Assembly (NCBI RefSeq): GCF_900089605.1
Contig: NZ_LT594324.1
Span: 2,046,001 to 2,110,000, forward strand
DNA length: 64,000 nucleotides
Origin: Micromonospora narathiwatensis
GTDB taxonomy: Bacteria; Actinomycetota; Actinomycetes; Mycobacteriales; Micromonosporaceae
Direction of reading: 5' to 3'
Positions 33,376 to 43,300 of the stretch are shown in pieces. The notes below the pieces were generated by a model. The model did no database searches. It had not been told where the DNA came from and saw only the letters and a list, made by a program, of their open reading frames with translations. The translations under genes and the position numbers were made by a program. Position 1 is the stretch's first letter. Each line of letters starts with the position of its first letter.

Positions 33376-34374
33376 TCAGCGCCGCTCCTCCCGGCCCGGC
33401 TGCGGCGGGCCGCCCTCGGCCGGCGGGGCCCCGGCGGCCCGCCCGGCCGCGTCCGTCGTGCTCCCGGGTGCCTTCCTCGTCGGCCCGGCCGCCTTCGGTG
33501 CCGACCCGGACGGCTTCGCCGCCGCCCCCGATGTCTGCTGCGGGACGATGTCGATGGCGGTGAACGGCTCGAAGATTCCCGCCTGACGGTCCCGGTCCCG
33601 CATCAGGTCGGCGCTCCACCGCGCGGCGGCCTGCCGTTCCGCGGCCATGTGCCGCCGGGCCCGGGCCAGCTCCTCGCTGATCGTTTTCGCCTCCTCGCCG
33701 CCGGCCGGGTCGTCGACGAACTCCTTCGCGATCGTCACCCAGCGGCGGTTCAGCTCCTCGGCGTACCGGGCCCGCTTCAGGTACAACTCGTACTGGCACT
33801 CCAACTCGATCATGCGTTCCCAGTACGGCCGCAGCGCCTGCCGGACCCGCTCGTCGTGGCGTACCCACACCTCCGGTCGGCACTCGACGGTCACCCCGCC
33901 GTGCGTGTACCGCCACGGCTCCTCCGTGGCGAACGCCGCCTGGAGGGCCACCTCCAGGTCGCCCGCCCGGTGCGGGGGCAGGTCGCGGGCCCGGTCCGCC
34001 GCGGCCCGCCGCAACCGCTGGATCACCGCCGGCAGGAAGTACCGTGCGTACCAGGTCAGCGACTCCGTGCGCAGGCCGGTCGCCGACCAGGTGAGCACGG
34101 CCCGGACACCGAACGTGAACACATGCCCCTTCGCGGCGACGGTGATCGGGCCCGCCATCTCCCGGTATTCCACGACCTCGTCCAGCGGGGGAGACAGCAC
34201 CTCGCCCTCCGCCGCCGCCTGCAACCTCCGCCAGGCCGGCAGCAGATGACCCCACAGCGTACGCACGACCGCCAGCAAACGCGGGCCCGCTCGGCGGGCC
34301 TGTTCGCGCCCTCGGTCGATCCACCGCTGCCGCCGGCCCGGCGAGTGCGCCTTCCCGCCCGACGCGTCGGTCAT
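33376..34374 (-). CDS. Hypothetical charged, helical protein
   Basis: The 332-residue protein has no signal peptide or confident membrane helix. The middle (residues 60-130) contains beta-type sequence such as GPITVAAKGHVFTFGVRAVL. Residues 190-270 are rich in Arg/Glu/Ala and probably coiled-coil (ELYLKRARYAEELNRRW, ISEELARARRHMAAERQ). The last 60 residues are Pro/Ala/Gly/Lys-rich and probably disordered. ATG at 34374 has GGAGGGG upstream. I do not recognise the family. It is convergent with the VOC gene, 6 bases away. Confidence 0.7.
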   Translation of the reverse strand: MTDASGGKAHSPGRRQRWIDRGREQARRAGPRLLAVVRTLWGHLLPAWRRLQAAAEGEVLSPPLDEVVEYREMAGPITVAAKGHVFTFGVRAVLTWSATGLRTESLTWYARYFLPAVIQRLRRAAADRARDLPPHRAGDLEVALQAAFATEEPWRYTHGGVTVECRPEVWVRHDERVRQALRPYWERMIELECQYELYLKRARYAEELNRRWVTIAKEFVDDPAGGEEAKTISEELARARRHMAAERQAAARWSADLMRDRDRQAGIFEPFTAIDIVPQQTSGAAAKPSGSAPKAAGPTRKAPGSTTDAAGRAAGAPPAEGGPPQPGREERR

Positions 34375-34727
34375 GTCACCCCTCCTCCGCACCGTCAGCC
34401 GGTGCCACCGTCCGGCGGCGGGTGACTGGTCGAGGGGTGTCGCGCCGTCGGCGCGGACCAGCCGGGACGTGTCGACGATGACGAACGTCGACCCACGCTA
34501 ACAAGGCGGACGGCCAGCCGCCCGCAGCCGCGCGGGCGCACCGCGCGCACCCACGAAGTCATCCTCGGTGGCTTGACCGGGTGGAAAGCGGGCCGCCACA
34601 CGATTCGACCCGAGATGGAGTCGGGTAGTGGCCACGGCTGGGGTATCGCCGTGCGCAAGAGGCACCCTCGCCCGAGGGTGCCTCTTGCGAATTGCATTGC
34701 TGGTTGTCGTTCGGAGTCAGCGGATCG
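34375..34727. other. Intergenic region with terminator
   Basis: This 353-base gap holds the promoter of the hypothetical gene at its left end and a perfect 17-bp hairpin at 34654-34689. I see no ORF with plausible codon use or start site. Confidence 0.5.
34654..34689. terminator. Perfect 17-bp hairpin
   Basis: CGCAAGAGGCACCCTCG (34654-34670) pairs with CGAGGGTGCCTCTTGCG (34673-34689) around CC. On the minus strand it lies 39 bases after the stop of the CocE/NonD hydrolase gene, so it is most likely its terminator. Confidence 0.8.
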
Positions 34728-36617
34728 TCAGCGAAGCGGGATCCCGGCGAGACGAGCGGCCTGCTGACCGCCGAGCACCGGCAGGGAGATGTGACTGACC
34801 TTGGTGTTGACCGTGATGGTCGGGCGCGAGGTGAGCGTTTCGGCCGAGTAGCCGCGGTAGCTGCCGACGATGATGACGCCGATCCGGTTGCCGGCGGAGA
34901 AGACGTAGTCCTCCGGCAGTAGCGGAATACTCATCTCGTATGTCGTGCCCGGTGTCATGGGCTCGGCGGCCTCGATCGAGTTGCGGTTCCGCCCGTCGAG
35001 GATCCCCTTGCTCACCCGCCACTGCGTGACGTTGGTCGGCCGGTACGCAACGGGCCGGTAGCACCCGTCGTCGAACGGGCTCGACTCGCCGTAGCACTCC
35101 TCGGGCAGCGTCGTCTGGAGGATTCCGTCGCCGGTCCGGCTGTTCTGCGTGCTCGGCCCATACTCGACGAGGATCGCCCCGAGGTAGGCGCTGTCGAGGC
35201 TCGACGACGCGGTCAGGCTGACCACGGGAGTGCCGGAGATACGCAGGTCCTCGGCGAGCGGCGGGGACAGGAAGGCCAGGCGGTTCGCGTTCGACCGGCT
35301 CGGGTTGTCGATCATCGTCGCTTCGGTCTGGCTGGGGTTGTCGACGAACGAACGGGTCGTCGGCGCGCCCGTGGCCGGGGTGAGTGCGAGGTCTCCGGCG
35401 CTGTCGGCACCCGGGCGCAGCCAGATGTTGACGTTCCCGGTGCGGGGGATCGGCCAGTCGGCGTGCTGCTCCCAGACGCCGACGGACGGTTCCACGTCGA
35501 CCTTCGGCTCGCTCATGATCCCGTTGTTGATCCCCTGGAGCCAGTAGTCGAACCAGTGGTGGAGCGTGTCGACCCACACGTCCCGGCGGAAGTCGAACGG
35601 ATCGATGTGACCGACCCGCCCGACCCACAGCTTGCGCGGGATGTCGTACGTCTTCAGCGCCTGCCAGTACTTGCTGAAGTGGTCGGCGCGGACGTTGTCG
35701 TCCTGGATTCCGTGGACGAGGAACACGCTGGCCTTGATTTTCGCGGCGTCGTCCAGGTAGTTCCGCTCGTGCCAGAACGGCGTGTAGTCGCCGTGTTCGT
35801 CGCCGTCGTTGGCCGCCATCTCCTTCCAGACCGGCGCGCACCTGGCCTGACGCGCCGGGTCGTCAGCGGTGATGGTCCGGGCGAGCGACACCAGGTAGTC
35901 GTTGCCACGCGTCACGATCCCGTTGCTGCGGGTGTAGTCGTAGTAGTTGTAAGGCCCCGAGATGGGGACAACGGTGGACAGGCCGTCAACACCGGACGCC
36001 GCCGCGGCCATCGCCAGTGACCCGTCGTACGACTTTCCGATCATCCCTGACTTGCCGTTGTGCCAGTCGGCCACGACCCGGTGACCGTTGGAGTCGTGCC
36101 CGTCGCGGCGGCCGTTGAGCCAGTCGATGACCGTCGGTCCGGAGGCGTTCTCGTTCGCGCCCTGGATCGTCGGGCAGCCGGTGGAGCCGGCCGTGCCGGC
36201 CATGTCGACGAGCGCGACGGCGTAGCCACGGGGCACGAAGTAGTTGTCGTAGAACAGCGGCCACCGGTCGAGGAGGCCATCACCGTCGAGGTCGGCCTTG
36301 AGTTCGGACTCGTTGCCGCGCCCGAGAGTCGTGTAGTACGGGCTGTTGTCGATGATGACGGGCACCTTCAGGCCCTGCTCGGTGGCGGCCGGCCGGATGA
36401 GGTCGACGCGGATGACGTCCTTGACGCCGTCCCGGTCGCTGTCGAAGTCGGTCTCGACCCAGACCCGCTCGCGGATGGCACTGGCGTAGCCGAATGCCGG
36501 CTGGGTGACTCCGTCCTCCACGACGATCGTCGGCGTCTCGACCCGCTCGGCGGCGACCGCCGGCGCCGTCACGGTTAGCAGCGCTATCGCTGTGCCGACC
36601 GAAACGATCGCCCTCAT
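34728..36617 (-). CDS. Secreted CocE/NonD (X-Pro dipeptidyl-peptidase S15 family) hydrolase
   Basis: A signal peptide (residues 1-23) precedes a large alpha/beta hydrolase. The nucleophile is in GMIGKSYDGSLAMA near residue 195, the Asp in FLVHGIQDDNVRADH near residue 308 and the His in VGRVGHIDPF near residue 335. A C-terminal jelly-roll runs from about residue 390. Two calcium-loop-like stretches, FDSDRDGVKD and DLDGDGLLDRW, are unusual decorations. The length of 629 is normal. Members remove X-Pro dipeptides or act as acylases/esterases. ATG at 36617 follows GAGGGAGGAAAC. Confidence 0.9.
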   Translation of the reverse strand: MRAIVSVGTAIALLTVTAPAVAAERVETPTIVVEDGVTQPAFGYASAIRERVWVETDFDSDRDGVKDVIRVDLIRPAATEQGLKVPVIIDNSPYYTTLGRGNESELKADLDGDGLLDRWPLFYDNYFVPRGYAVALVDMAGTAGSTGCPTIQGANENASGPTVIDWLNGRRDGHDSNGHRVVADWHNGKSGMIGKSYDGSLAMAAAASGVDGLSTVVPISGPYNYYDYTRSNGIVTRGNDYLVSLARTITADDPARQARCAPVWKEMAANDGDEHGDYTPFWHERNYLDDAAKIKASVFLVHGIQDDNVRADHFSKYWQALKTYDIPRKLWVGRVGHIDPFDFRRDVWVDTLHHWFDYWLQGINNGIMSEPKVDVEPSVGVWEQHADWPIPRTGNVNIWLRPGADSAGDLALTPATGAPTTRSFVDNPSQTEATMIDNPSRSNANRLAFLSPPLAEDLRISGTPVVSLTASSSLDSAYLGAILVEYGPSTQNSRTGDGILQTTLPEECYGESSPFDDGCYRPVAYRPTNVTQWRVSKGILDGRNRNSIEAAEPMTPGTTYEMSIPLLPEDYVFSAGNRIGVIIVGSYRGYSAETLTSRPTITVNTKVSHISLPVLGGQQAARLAGIPLR

Positions 36618-36819
36618 GTTTCCTCCCTCATCCGGTGCGGACGGCGCTCACCTGGCGCGCCGACTCGATCACTAAGCGCACCCTAGAAAGAGGTCGATTG
36701 ATCGTCATCAGGCAGATGCACGAAGTCCGCGGCGTGCCGCATGGACATCTGCCGAGACGCCGCGCCGGCTGTCGCTGACATCCAGGTCAACGAGATTCGG
36801 CCGCCGCGTGGATTCCGCC

Positions 36820-37722
36820 TCAGTCGAGCAGGGCGAGGAAGCGGCGCAGGGCCGGGTTCGTACTGTCGCGCGGCCAGGCCAGGGCAACGTCCACGGTGGG
36901 CGTCGGGGCGGTGAACCGGCGCAGCCGTACGCCGCGCAGCCGCAGCGCGCGGGCCCGGCCGGCGGGGACGGCCGCGACCACGTCCCCCTGTGTCACCGCC
37001 CGCAGCAGTTGCTCGTCGTCCGGCTCCTGTCGGACGAGCCGGAAGCCACCGCGCGGCCAGACCTGGGCGATCGTCCGGTCGAACATGCCGGGCCCGTTCT
37101 CGCGCGGCCACATCACGGCCGGCAGGTCGACCACCTCGGCCCGGCCGATCCGGCGGCGGCCGGCGGCGAGGGGGTGGCCCGCGGGCAGGGCCAGCAGCAG
37201 CTCCTCGGTGTCGACCGCCCGGCAGGCCAGCGCCGGCTCGTCGACCGGTGGGCGGACGAACGCCGCGTCGAGCCGGCCGGCGAGCAGGCCGGCCACGTTC
37301 GGCGCCGTCCAGGCCGTCTCCGGGACCACCTCGACGTCCGGGTGGGCGGCCCGGAACCGGGCGACCAGCGCGTCGACCCGGCCGCCGCGCGCTGATCGGG
37401 TGTACGCCAACCGGAGCCGGCCGCCCCGCCCGCGTACCAGATCCCGGATCCGGGAGGTTCCCGCGTTTACCTCGGCGAGCAGCCGGTTGGCCTCGTCGGC
37501 GACCCGCGCCCCCACCTCCGTCAGCGTGCAGCCCCGGCTGGTGCGGTGCACGAGCGGCACGTCGAGCTGGCGTTCCAGGGCGCGGATCTGCTGGCTGAGC
37601 GCGGGTTGGGCGATGCTCAGCCGGGCGGCGGCCCGGGTGAAGTGCAGTTCCTCGGCGAGCACCGCGAAGTAGCGCAGCCGCCGCAGATCCGACCAGGCGT
37701 CCGGGATCGGCGTGTCGGACAT
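36820..37722 (-). CDS. LysR-family transcriptional regulator
   Basis: The wHTH is at residues 10-70 (LRYFAVLAEELHFTRAAARL, QPALSQQIRALERQLDVPL), followed by the periplasmic-binding-like effector domain, 300 residues in total. ATG at 37722 is preferred because the upstream in-frame ATG at 37782 would place the operator palindrome inside the gene. It is divergent from a D-amino-acid oxidase-like gene, with a LysR box in between, so it likely controls that gene and itself. Confidence 0.9.
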   Translation of the reverse strand: MSDTPIPDAWSDLRRLRYFAVLAEELHFTRAAARLSIAQPALSQQIRALERQLDVPLVHRTSRGCTLTEVGARVADEANRLLAEVNAGTSRIRDLVRGRGGRLRLAYTRSARGGRVDALVARFRAAHPDVEVVPETAWTAPNVAGLLAGRLDAAFVRPPVDEPALACRAVDTEELLLALPAGHPLAAGRRRIGRAEVVDLPAVMWPRENGPGMFDRTIAQVWPRGGFRLVRQEPDDEQLLRAVTQGDVVAAVPAGRARALRLRGVRLRRFTAPTPTVDVALAWPRDSTNPALRRFLALLD

Positions 37723-37731
37723 GGACCAATC

Positions 37732-37746
37732 ATAAGCACCGCTTAT
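37732..37746. promoter_or_regulatory. LysR-type T-N11-A operator
   Basis: ATAAGC-ACC-GCTTAT is a perfect palindrome of the T-N11-A type bound by LysR regulators. It lies 10 bases upstream of the LysR start and 86 bases upstream of the oxidase gene. Confidence 0.75.
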
Positions 37747-37831
37747 CGCCGGCTGCCCGATTCGTCTTGGACGGCGGGCCACCGCGACAGCGACGATCCG
37801 AGGCCAACGACACTAGCGAGGGGAGCGGACG

Positions 37832-38794
37832 ATGACGGCAGCGACGGACGTGGTGGTGGTCGGCGGCGGGGTCATCGGGCTGACGGCGGCGGTCACCATT
37901 CAGCAGCGGGGCGCGCGGGTGACCGTGCTGGCCGCCGACGACCCGGCGGACACGGTCTCCACGGTGGCCGCCGCGGTCTGGTACCCGAGCCACACCGACC
38001 AGGACCCGCGGGTGCTGCGCTGGGCGGTGGAGACGCACCGGGAGCTGGGCCGTCAGGCGGCGGACGGCGTGCCGGGGGTGGTCGACCGGCCGACCCGGAT
38101 GCTGCTGCGCCATCCGTACGCCGAGCCGCCGTGGTGGGCGGAGGCGTGCGGGGACCTGGTGGCCGAGTCGGCGCGGGCGCCGTACACGGCGCTGCTGCGG
38201 TTCACCGTGCCGATGGTGGAGATGACGCCGTACCTGGCCTGGCTGCGGCAGCGGTTGACGGCCGGCGGCGGCCGGGTGCTGCGCCGTCGGGTGCGACGGC
38301 TCGTCGACGCGTACGACACCGCGCCGGTGGTCGTCAACGCGACGGGGCTGGCCGCCGGCCGGCTCGCCGCCGACCCGGCCGTGCATCCGGTCCGCGGGCA
38401 TCTGGTGCTGGTGGCGAACCCGGGGCTGACCGTCTCGGTGCGCGACGAGGACGACCCGGCCGGGATCACGTACGTGCATCCGCGCCGGTACGACGTGGTG
38501 CTCGGCGGCACGTACCAGCGGGGGGTGGGGCACACCGCGCCCGACCCGGACACGGCGGCGGCGATCCTGCGTCGTTGCGTCGCGCTGGTGCCGGAGTTGG
38601 CCGCCGTGCCGGTGCTCGGCGAGCGGATCGGGCTGCGGCCGGCCCGCCACGGCGGCCCCCGGGTCGAGATGGACCCGGACCCGGCAGGCCCGCCCGGCAG
38701 CCGGCTCGTGCACGCGTACGGCCACGGCGGGGCGGGGGTCACCCTGTCCTGGGGCTGCGCCGCCGAGGTGGCGGACCTCGCCCTGGGCGGCTGA
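37832..38794 (+). CDS. D-amino-acid oxidase family FAD enzyme
   Basis: The 320-residue protein begins with VVVVGGGVIGLTAAVTIQQRG, the FAD Rossmann motif. Further DAO features are AAAVWYPSHTDQDPRVLRWA near residue 48, VVNATGLAAGRLA near residue 167, VRGHLVLVANPGL, and the C-terminal VHAYGHGGAGVTLSWGCA, where the active-site loop and FAD contacts lie. It would oxidise a D-amino acid or glycine to the imino acid with H2O2. ATG at 37832 follows GAGGGGAGCG. The divergent LysR gene is the likely regulator. Confidence 0.9.
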   Translation: MTAATDVVVVGGGVIGLTAAVTIQQRGARVTVLAADDPADTVSTVAAAVWYPSHTDQDPRVLRWAVETHRELGRQAADGVPGVVDRPTRMLLRHPYAEPPWWAEACGDLVAESARAPYTALLRFTVPMVEMTPYLAWLRQRLTAGGGRVLRRRVRRLVDAYDTAPVVVNATGLAAGRLAADPAVHPVRGHLVLVANPGLTVSVRDEDDPAGITYVHPRRYDVVLGGTYQRGVGHTAPDPDTAAAILRRCVALVPELAAVPVLGERIGLRPARHGGPRVEMDPDPAGPPGSRLVHAYGHGGAGVTLSWGCAAEVADLALGG

Positions 38795-38933
38795 GCGACC
38801 TCCCGCACGTCGCCGACCCGGTGGAGCGGCCGGCCGCCGTCGGTGATCGTCCGGGCCGAAAGCGCGTACCCGTTCCGGTGTCGATCGACCGATCCGCACG
38901 CGGTGGCGACCCCGTCCTTGGGACACTGCGCCG

Positions 38934-40295
38934 GTGGACGGACCTGCGCGGACCCCGGCCGGGCCGGAGGGTTCGGCCGGGTCGGGGGCGAACGACGGCA
39001 GCCGGTGGTCGCGCATCATCATGCTCGGCGCGCCGGGCTCCCGGGGGACCCGCCTGGAGCTCTTCTACGACCTGGTCTTCGTGCTGGCGTTCCTCAACGT
39101 CACCCACCTGACCGCGAGCCACCCGTCCTGGATCAACCTCTATCAGGCCCTGCTGGTGCTGGCGTTGCTCTGGTGGTGCTGGACCGGATTCGCCGGCCTC
39201 GGCAACATGGTCCGCGCCGACCAGGGTGTGCTGCCGGTGGTCGGTTTCGTCACCGTGGCCGGCATCTTCCTGCTGGTGCTGAGCATCCCGCGGGCGTTCG
39301 TCGGCGAATCCACGGGGCTGAACGGTCCGCTCGTCTTCGCCGGCTGCTACTTCCTGGTCCGGGCCGCGCAGCTCGCCGTCTTCGGGTGGGTGGCCCGGTC
39401 CGACCGGGCCGCGTTCCGGCGCTGGCTGAAGCTCGCCGCCGTGGCGGTGATCGCCACCGCGCTGCTGGTCGCCGCCGGACAGGTGCCGCACCGGGTCGCC
39501 GACTCCACCGTGGCGACGGGGCTGCAGCTCGGGTTCTGGACGGCGGCGGTGCTGGTCGAGTACGTGGCGGGGATCGCGCTCGGCGGTTCGTACTGGGTGG
39601 TGATCTCCGCCGGGCACTGGGCGGAGCGGCACGCGCTGATGATCCTGATCGCGCTCGGCGAGTCGATCATCACGCTGGGGCTGGGGTGGGTGGGGGGCAA
39701 CGCCCCGCCGCTGACCGTGCCCGTGATGACCGCCGCGGTGCTCGGCATCGCGACCGCCGCGGTGCTCTGGTGGGCGTACTTCGACACCCTGGCCTTCGGG
39801 GTCGAGCAGGTGATGCACCACGCCCGGGAGCCGGCCACCCGGGCCCGACTGTCCCGCAACGCGTACACGTACCTGCACCTGCCGATGATCACCGGGATCA
39901 TCTTCTTCGCGCTCGGGCTCAAGGATCAGCTCTCCGAGGCGGCCTCACCCAGCACGCCGCCCTGGGGCGAGCCGCTCGGCGGTTTCCGGATCATCGTGCT
40001 GTACGGCGGCGTCGCACTCTACCTGCTCAGCCTGGCCGGCTGCGCGCGGTTGGCGCTGCGGACCGTGCACTGGCCGCTGCTGGGGGCGGTGGTGGTGATC
40101 GTCCTGGTCGCGCCCGCGGCGGCCCGGCTGCCGGAACTGGTGGCGCTGGTGATGCTGGCGGCGTTGTGCGTCGGCGCCACCGTCGCGGAGACCCTACGCG
40201 AGGACGGGCTGCGCCGCCGGATCCGGGGGCTTGCGCTGGAGGAGCAGGTCGCCGTCGAGGGGGCGGAGAGCGAGTGGCGCCGCCGCCACCTGTGA
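38934..40295 (+). CDS. Low-temperature-requirement A (LtrA) family membrane protein
   Basis: The 453-residue protein has about eleven hydrophobic helices. LtrA landmarks are LELFYDLVFVLAFLNVTHL near residue 42, SYWVVISAGHWAERHALMIL near residue 218, ALGESIITLG, and ARLSRNAYTYLHLPMITGII near residue 300. The biochemical function of the family is not known. GTG at 38934 is closest to the homology start. Confidence 0.9.
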   Translation: MDGPARTPAGPEGSAGSGANDGSRWSRIIMLGAPGSRGTRLELFYDLVFVLAFLNVTHLTASHPSWINLYQALLVLALLWWCWTGFAGLGNMVRADQGVLPVVGFVTVAGIFLLVLSIPRAFVGESTGLNGPLVFAGCYFLVRAAQLAVFGWVARSDRAAFRRWLKLAAVAVIATALLVAAGQVPHRVADSTVATGLQLGFWTAAVLVEYVAGIALGGSYWVVISAGHWAERHALMILIALGESIITLGLGWVGGNAPPLTVPVMTAAVLGIATAAVLWWAYFDTLAFGVEQVMHHAREPATRARLSRNAYTYLHLPMITGIIFFALGLKDQLSEAASPSTPPWGEPLGGFRIIVLYGGVALYLLSLAGCARLALRTVHWPLLGAVVVIVLVAPAAARLPELVALVMLAALCVGATVAETLREDGLRRRIRGLALEEQVAVEGAESEWRRRHL

Positions 40296-40303
40296 CCGCC
40301 GGT

Positions 40304-40341
40304 CGCGAGCGGTGCCCCGGTGTCACGGGGCACCGCTCGCG
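40304..40341. terminator. Strong hairpin between ltrA and the NAGPA-phosphatase gene
   Basis: A 16-bp perfect stem (40304-40319 with 40326-40341) and a 6-base loop separate two convergent stops. Confidence 0.8.
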
Positions 40342-40353
40342 CGCACGGTTACG

Positions 40354-43300
40354 TCAGGTCACCGTGACGGTGGCGGTGGCGCCCATCGCCCCTGCCCGTA
40401 CGGCGATCCGAACCGTTCCCCTGTGGACCCCGGTCAGCGTGCCCGAGCGGATGTCGAGCACAGCGACGACTTTGGGGCTCCTGAGCGCCTGCGACAGCGC
40501 CCGGTCGTCCTCGACGACCGCCAGGTTCGGGTCGCCCGCCCACGTCACCGACATCGGGTAGCGCAGCGGCACGTTACGCCCGTTCTGGCCCTCGTCGATC
40601 GCGTCGGCCGTCACCCGCGCGGTCGCGCCGACCGCCACCTGCTCCGGCGCGTGCAGCTCCACCCGGGTCAGCACCGGCCGTACGTCCGCCTGGAACCAGC
40701 CGAAGCCCCGCGGGTCGATCCGGTCCGGGTCGACCGTCGCCCGGCTCGGGTCGACCGTGACCAGTGACCAGGCGGCGAACCCGCCGTGGCCGGCGTCGCC
40801 GTACGGAACCTTGCCGACAACCGGCGCGTTGAACTCCAGTACGCCGTCGGCCCGTCGGACGTGCGCGGTGTGCGCGTGCCCGGTCACCAGCGCGACCTGC
40901 TTGCCGGAGCTGGCCCGGAACTCGGCCAGCCACTGCTCCAGCAGCTCGGCCTCGTACGGGTCGGACAGTTGCGACGAGCCGGTGCCGGTCGGGTCGAGCA
41001 CCGGGTGATGCGCCGACACCACCACCGAGGAGATCGACGGGTCGGTCCTGGCGGCGTCGAGTTGCGCCCGCAACCACGGCACCTGCGACCAGTCGGACAG
41101 TCGCAGCGAGGCCAGCGTGGTGTTGAGCAGGATGAACCGGGTGCCGGCGTGGTCGAAGACCTGCCGGGTCGGACGCCCGGTGGAGGCGGTGAACTGGTTG
41201 AGCGTACCGGTGGCCGTCGCACCCGACTCGTGGTTGCCGACCGCCCAGTACAGCGGGATGTCCTCCGGCAGATGCTCGCTGAGCAACCGCTGGAACAGGG
41301 CGAAGTCCTGCGGCCGGTTGCTGTCCACCCCGTCTCCGGAGAGCAGCACGAAGTCCGGCTCGGCCGCCACGATCTCGTCGAGCGCCCGGCCGGTCTGGGT
41401 GTACGCGTACGACGTGGTGCCGCCGTCGGCGTTGATGTGCGTGTCGGAGAGGACCGCGAAGCGCCATCCGCGCCGGCCGTCCCCCGCCTGCCCGTCGGTC
41501 TGCTCCAGCACCGCCGGGTCCGGCTGGTCCGGCACGTCCGGCACGTCCAGCGCCACGCCGACCCGCGCGTCGAGCAGCGCGAGATCGAGCTGGCCGACGT
41601 CCCGCTTGTTGGTGTCCGTCTCCACCACGTAGATGCGGCTGAGCGTGATCGGCGCGCTGAACCCGGTCGGGATCGCGCCCTCGACGCGCCTCCAGCCGGT
41701 CCAGTCGACCTCGGTCGCGAACGTGAACGGCACGTTCGTCGAGCCCTGCGCCGCCATGGTGGCCCGCATCCAGTGTTTGTGCCCATCCCCCTTGATCCAG
41801 AGGGCGAGCCGCTGCGCGCCGTCCGGGATCAGCAGCGGGGTCTTCGCCACCGCGTACGCCGCCGAGGTGCCCGCCGCCTGGTTGGTGAAGTCGTAGCTGA
41901 GCCGCAGGCCCCTCTCGCCGGGCGCCGCGCCGGGGCGGTCACTGGTGTCGACCGAGGCGACGCCGGCCCTGGCGAGCACCGCCGCCGACGACCACTGGGT
42001 CGCGTCGGCCAGCGACGACAGCCGTACGTCGCTCAGGCCGATCGTCACCGGGATGCGCAGCACGTGCCCCTGCACGGTGGCGGTCACGATCGTGCCGCTG
42101 CCGGAGGCGGCGTCCAGGCCGTTGATCCGTACCGTGCCGTTCGGCTGGGCGCTGACGTCGAGCACCGACCGGTCGTAGTCGAAGGTGATGTCGCGCGGTT
42201 CGATCGGCGCGCGGAAACCCTCCGCGTCGACGCCCGTGACGGTCACGTCCCGGTGGTCGCCCGGTTCGAGGGCCAGCGCCTGCACGTCGGCCTCGAGCTG
42301 GTCGAGGTCGCCGAGTACCCGCAGGTCGACCTCCTGCCGGATGCCACCGGAGCGGGCGACGAGCTTGCCGCTTCCGCTGTGGAATCCGCGCAGCCCCCGC
42401 TGGGCGTCCGGCTTGACCAGGCTGCCCGGCACCGACTGCCACTTCACGTTGGTCAACGGCGCCGGTCCGTACGTCTCGTCGTAGCCGGCGGCGGCGACGT
42501 CGCGGGACAGGCCCGGGAAGACCCGGTCCGAGCGCAGGCGTACGTCGATGCCGTGCAGCTCGCCGCTACCCTTCGGCGGGATCAGGCCGATGCCGTTCGG
42601 CACGGGACGCTGGGTGCCGTCGGAGGGCACGTTGGTGACGCTGACCCCCGAGTCGCCGTGGCGGCGGGTCACCAGCTGGGTCGAGCCGCCACCGTCGAGC
42701 ATCACCGCGTCGACGGCGCCGACCGCCTTCATCCGGTCGGCGAGTTCGAAGGCGGTCAGCCCACGCGAGCGGCTGGAGCTGCCGTCCGCGACGTACACGA
42801 GGAGCTTCCCGTCGGCGGTCCAGCCGACGGCGGTACGCGGCTTGAGCGCCGGGTTGTTGGTGTCGCCCGGGTTGATCGGCTGGGTCACCCCGTCCCGCAG
42901 GATCACCAGGTGCGCGCCGAGCGCCAGCGAGTACGGGTTGGGCGCGTCGGAACGGGCGTGGTGGTCGACCGTGACCGGCGTACCGGGGGCGGTGCCGGCG
43001 AGCTGGTCGGCGAGGCTCCCGGCGGCGAGGAGGACGTACCCGTCGCTCGGTACGGGCTCGGCCGTCTTGGCCCGGCGTACCTCGGTGACCGTGCCCTGCC
43101 TGATGACGAGTTCGACGACGGCGCCGCTGCTGCTGACGTACCCGCGGTCGCCCGGTCCCCACTTCGGCGTGTAGAGCACCGCCGAGTTGGCGGGTACGCC
43201 GTTGCTGTTCAGGCCGCCCAGCGCGAAGGTGCGGGTACCGACGGTGGCGGTGCCTTCCAGGAACATGTCGGTGATCTGGCCGACGCCGTCCGCGTCGAGC

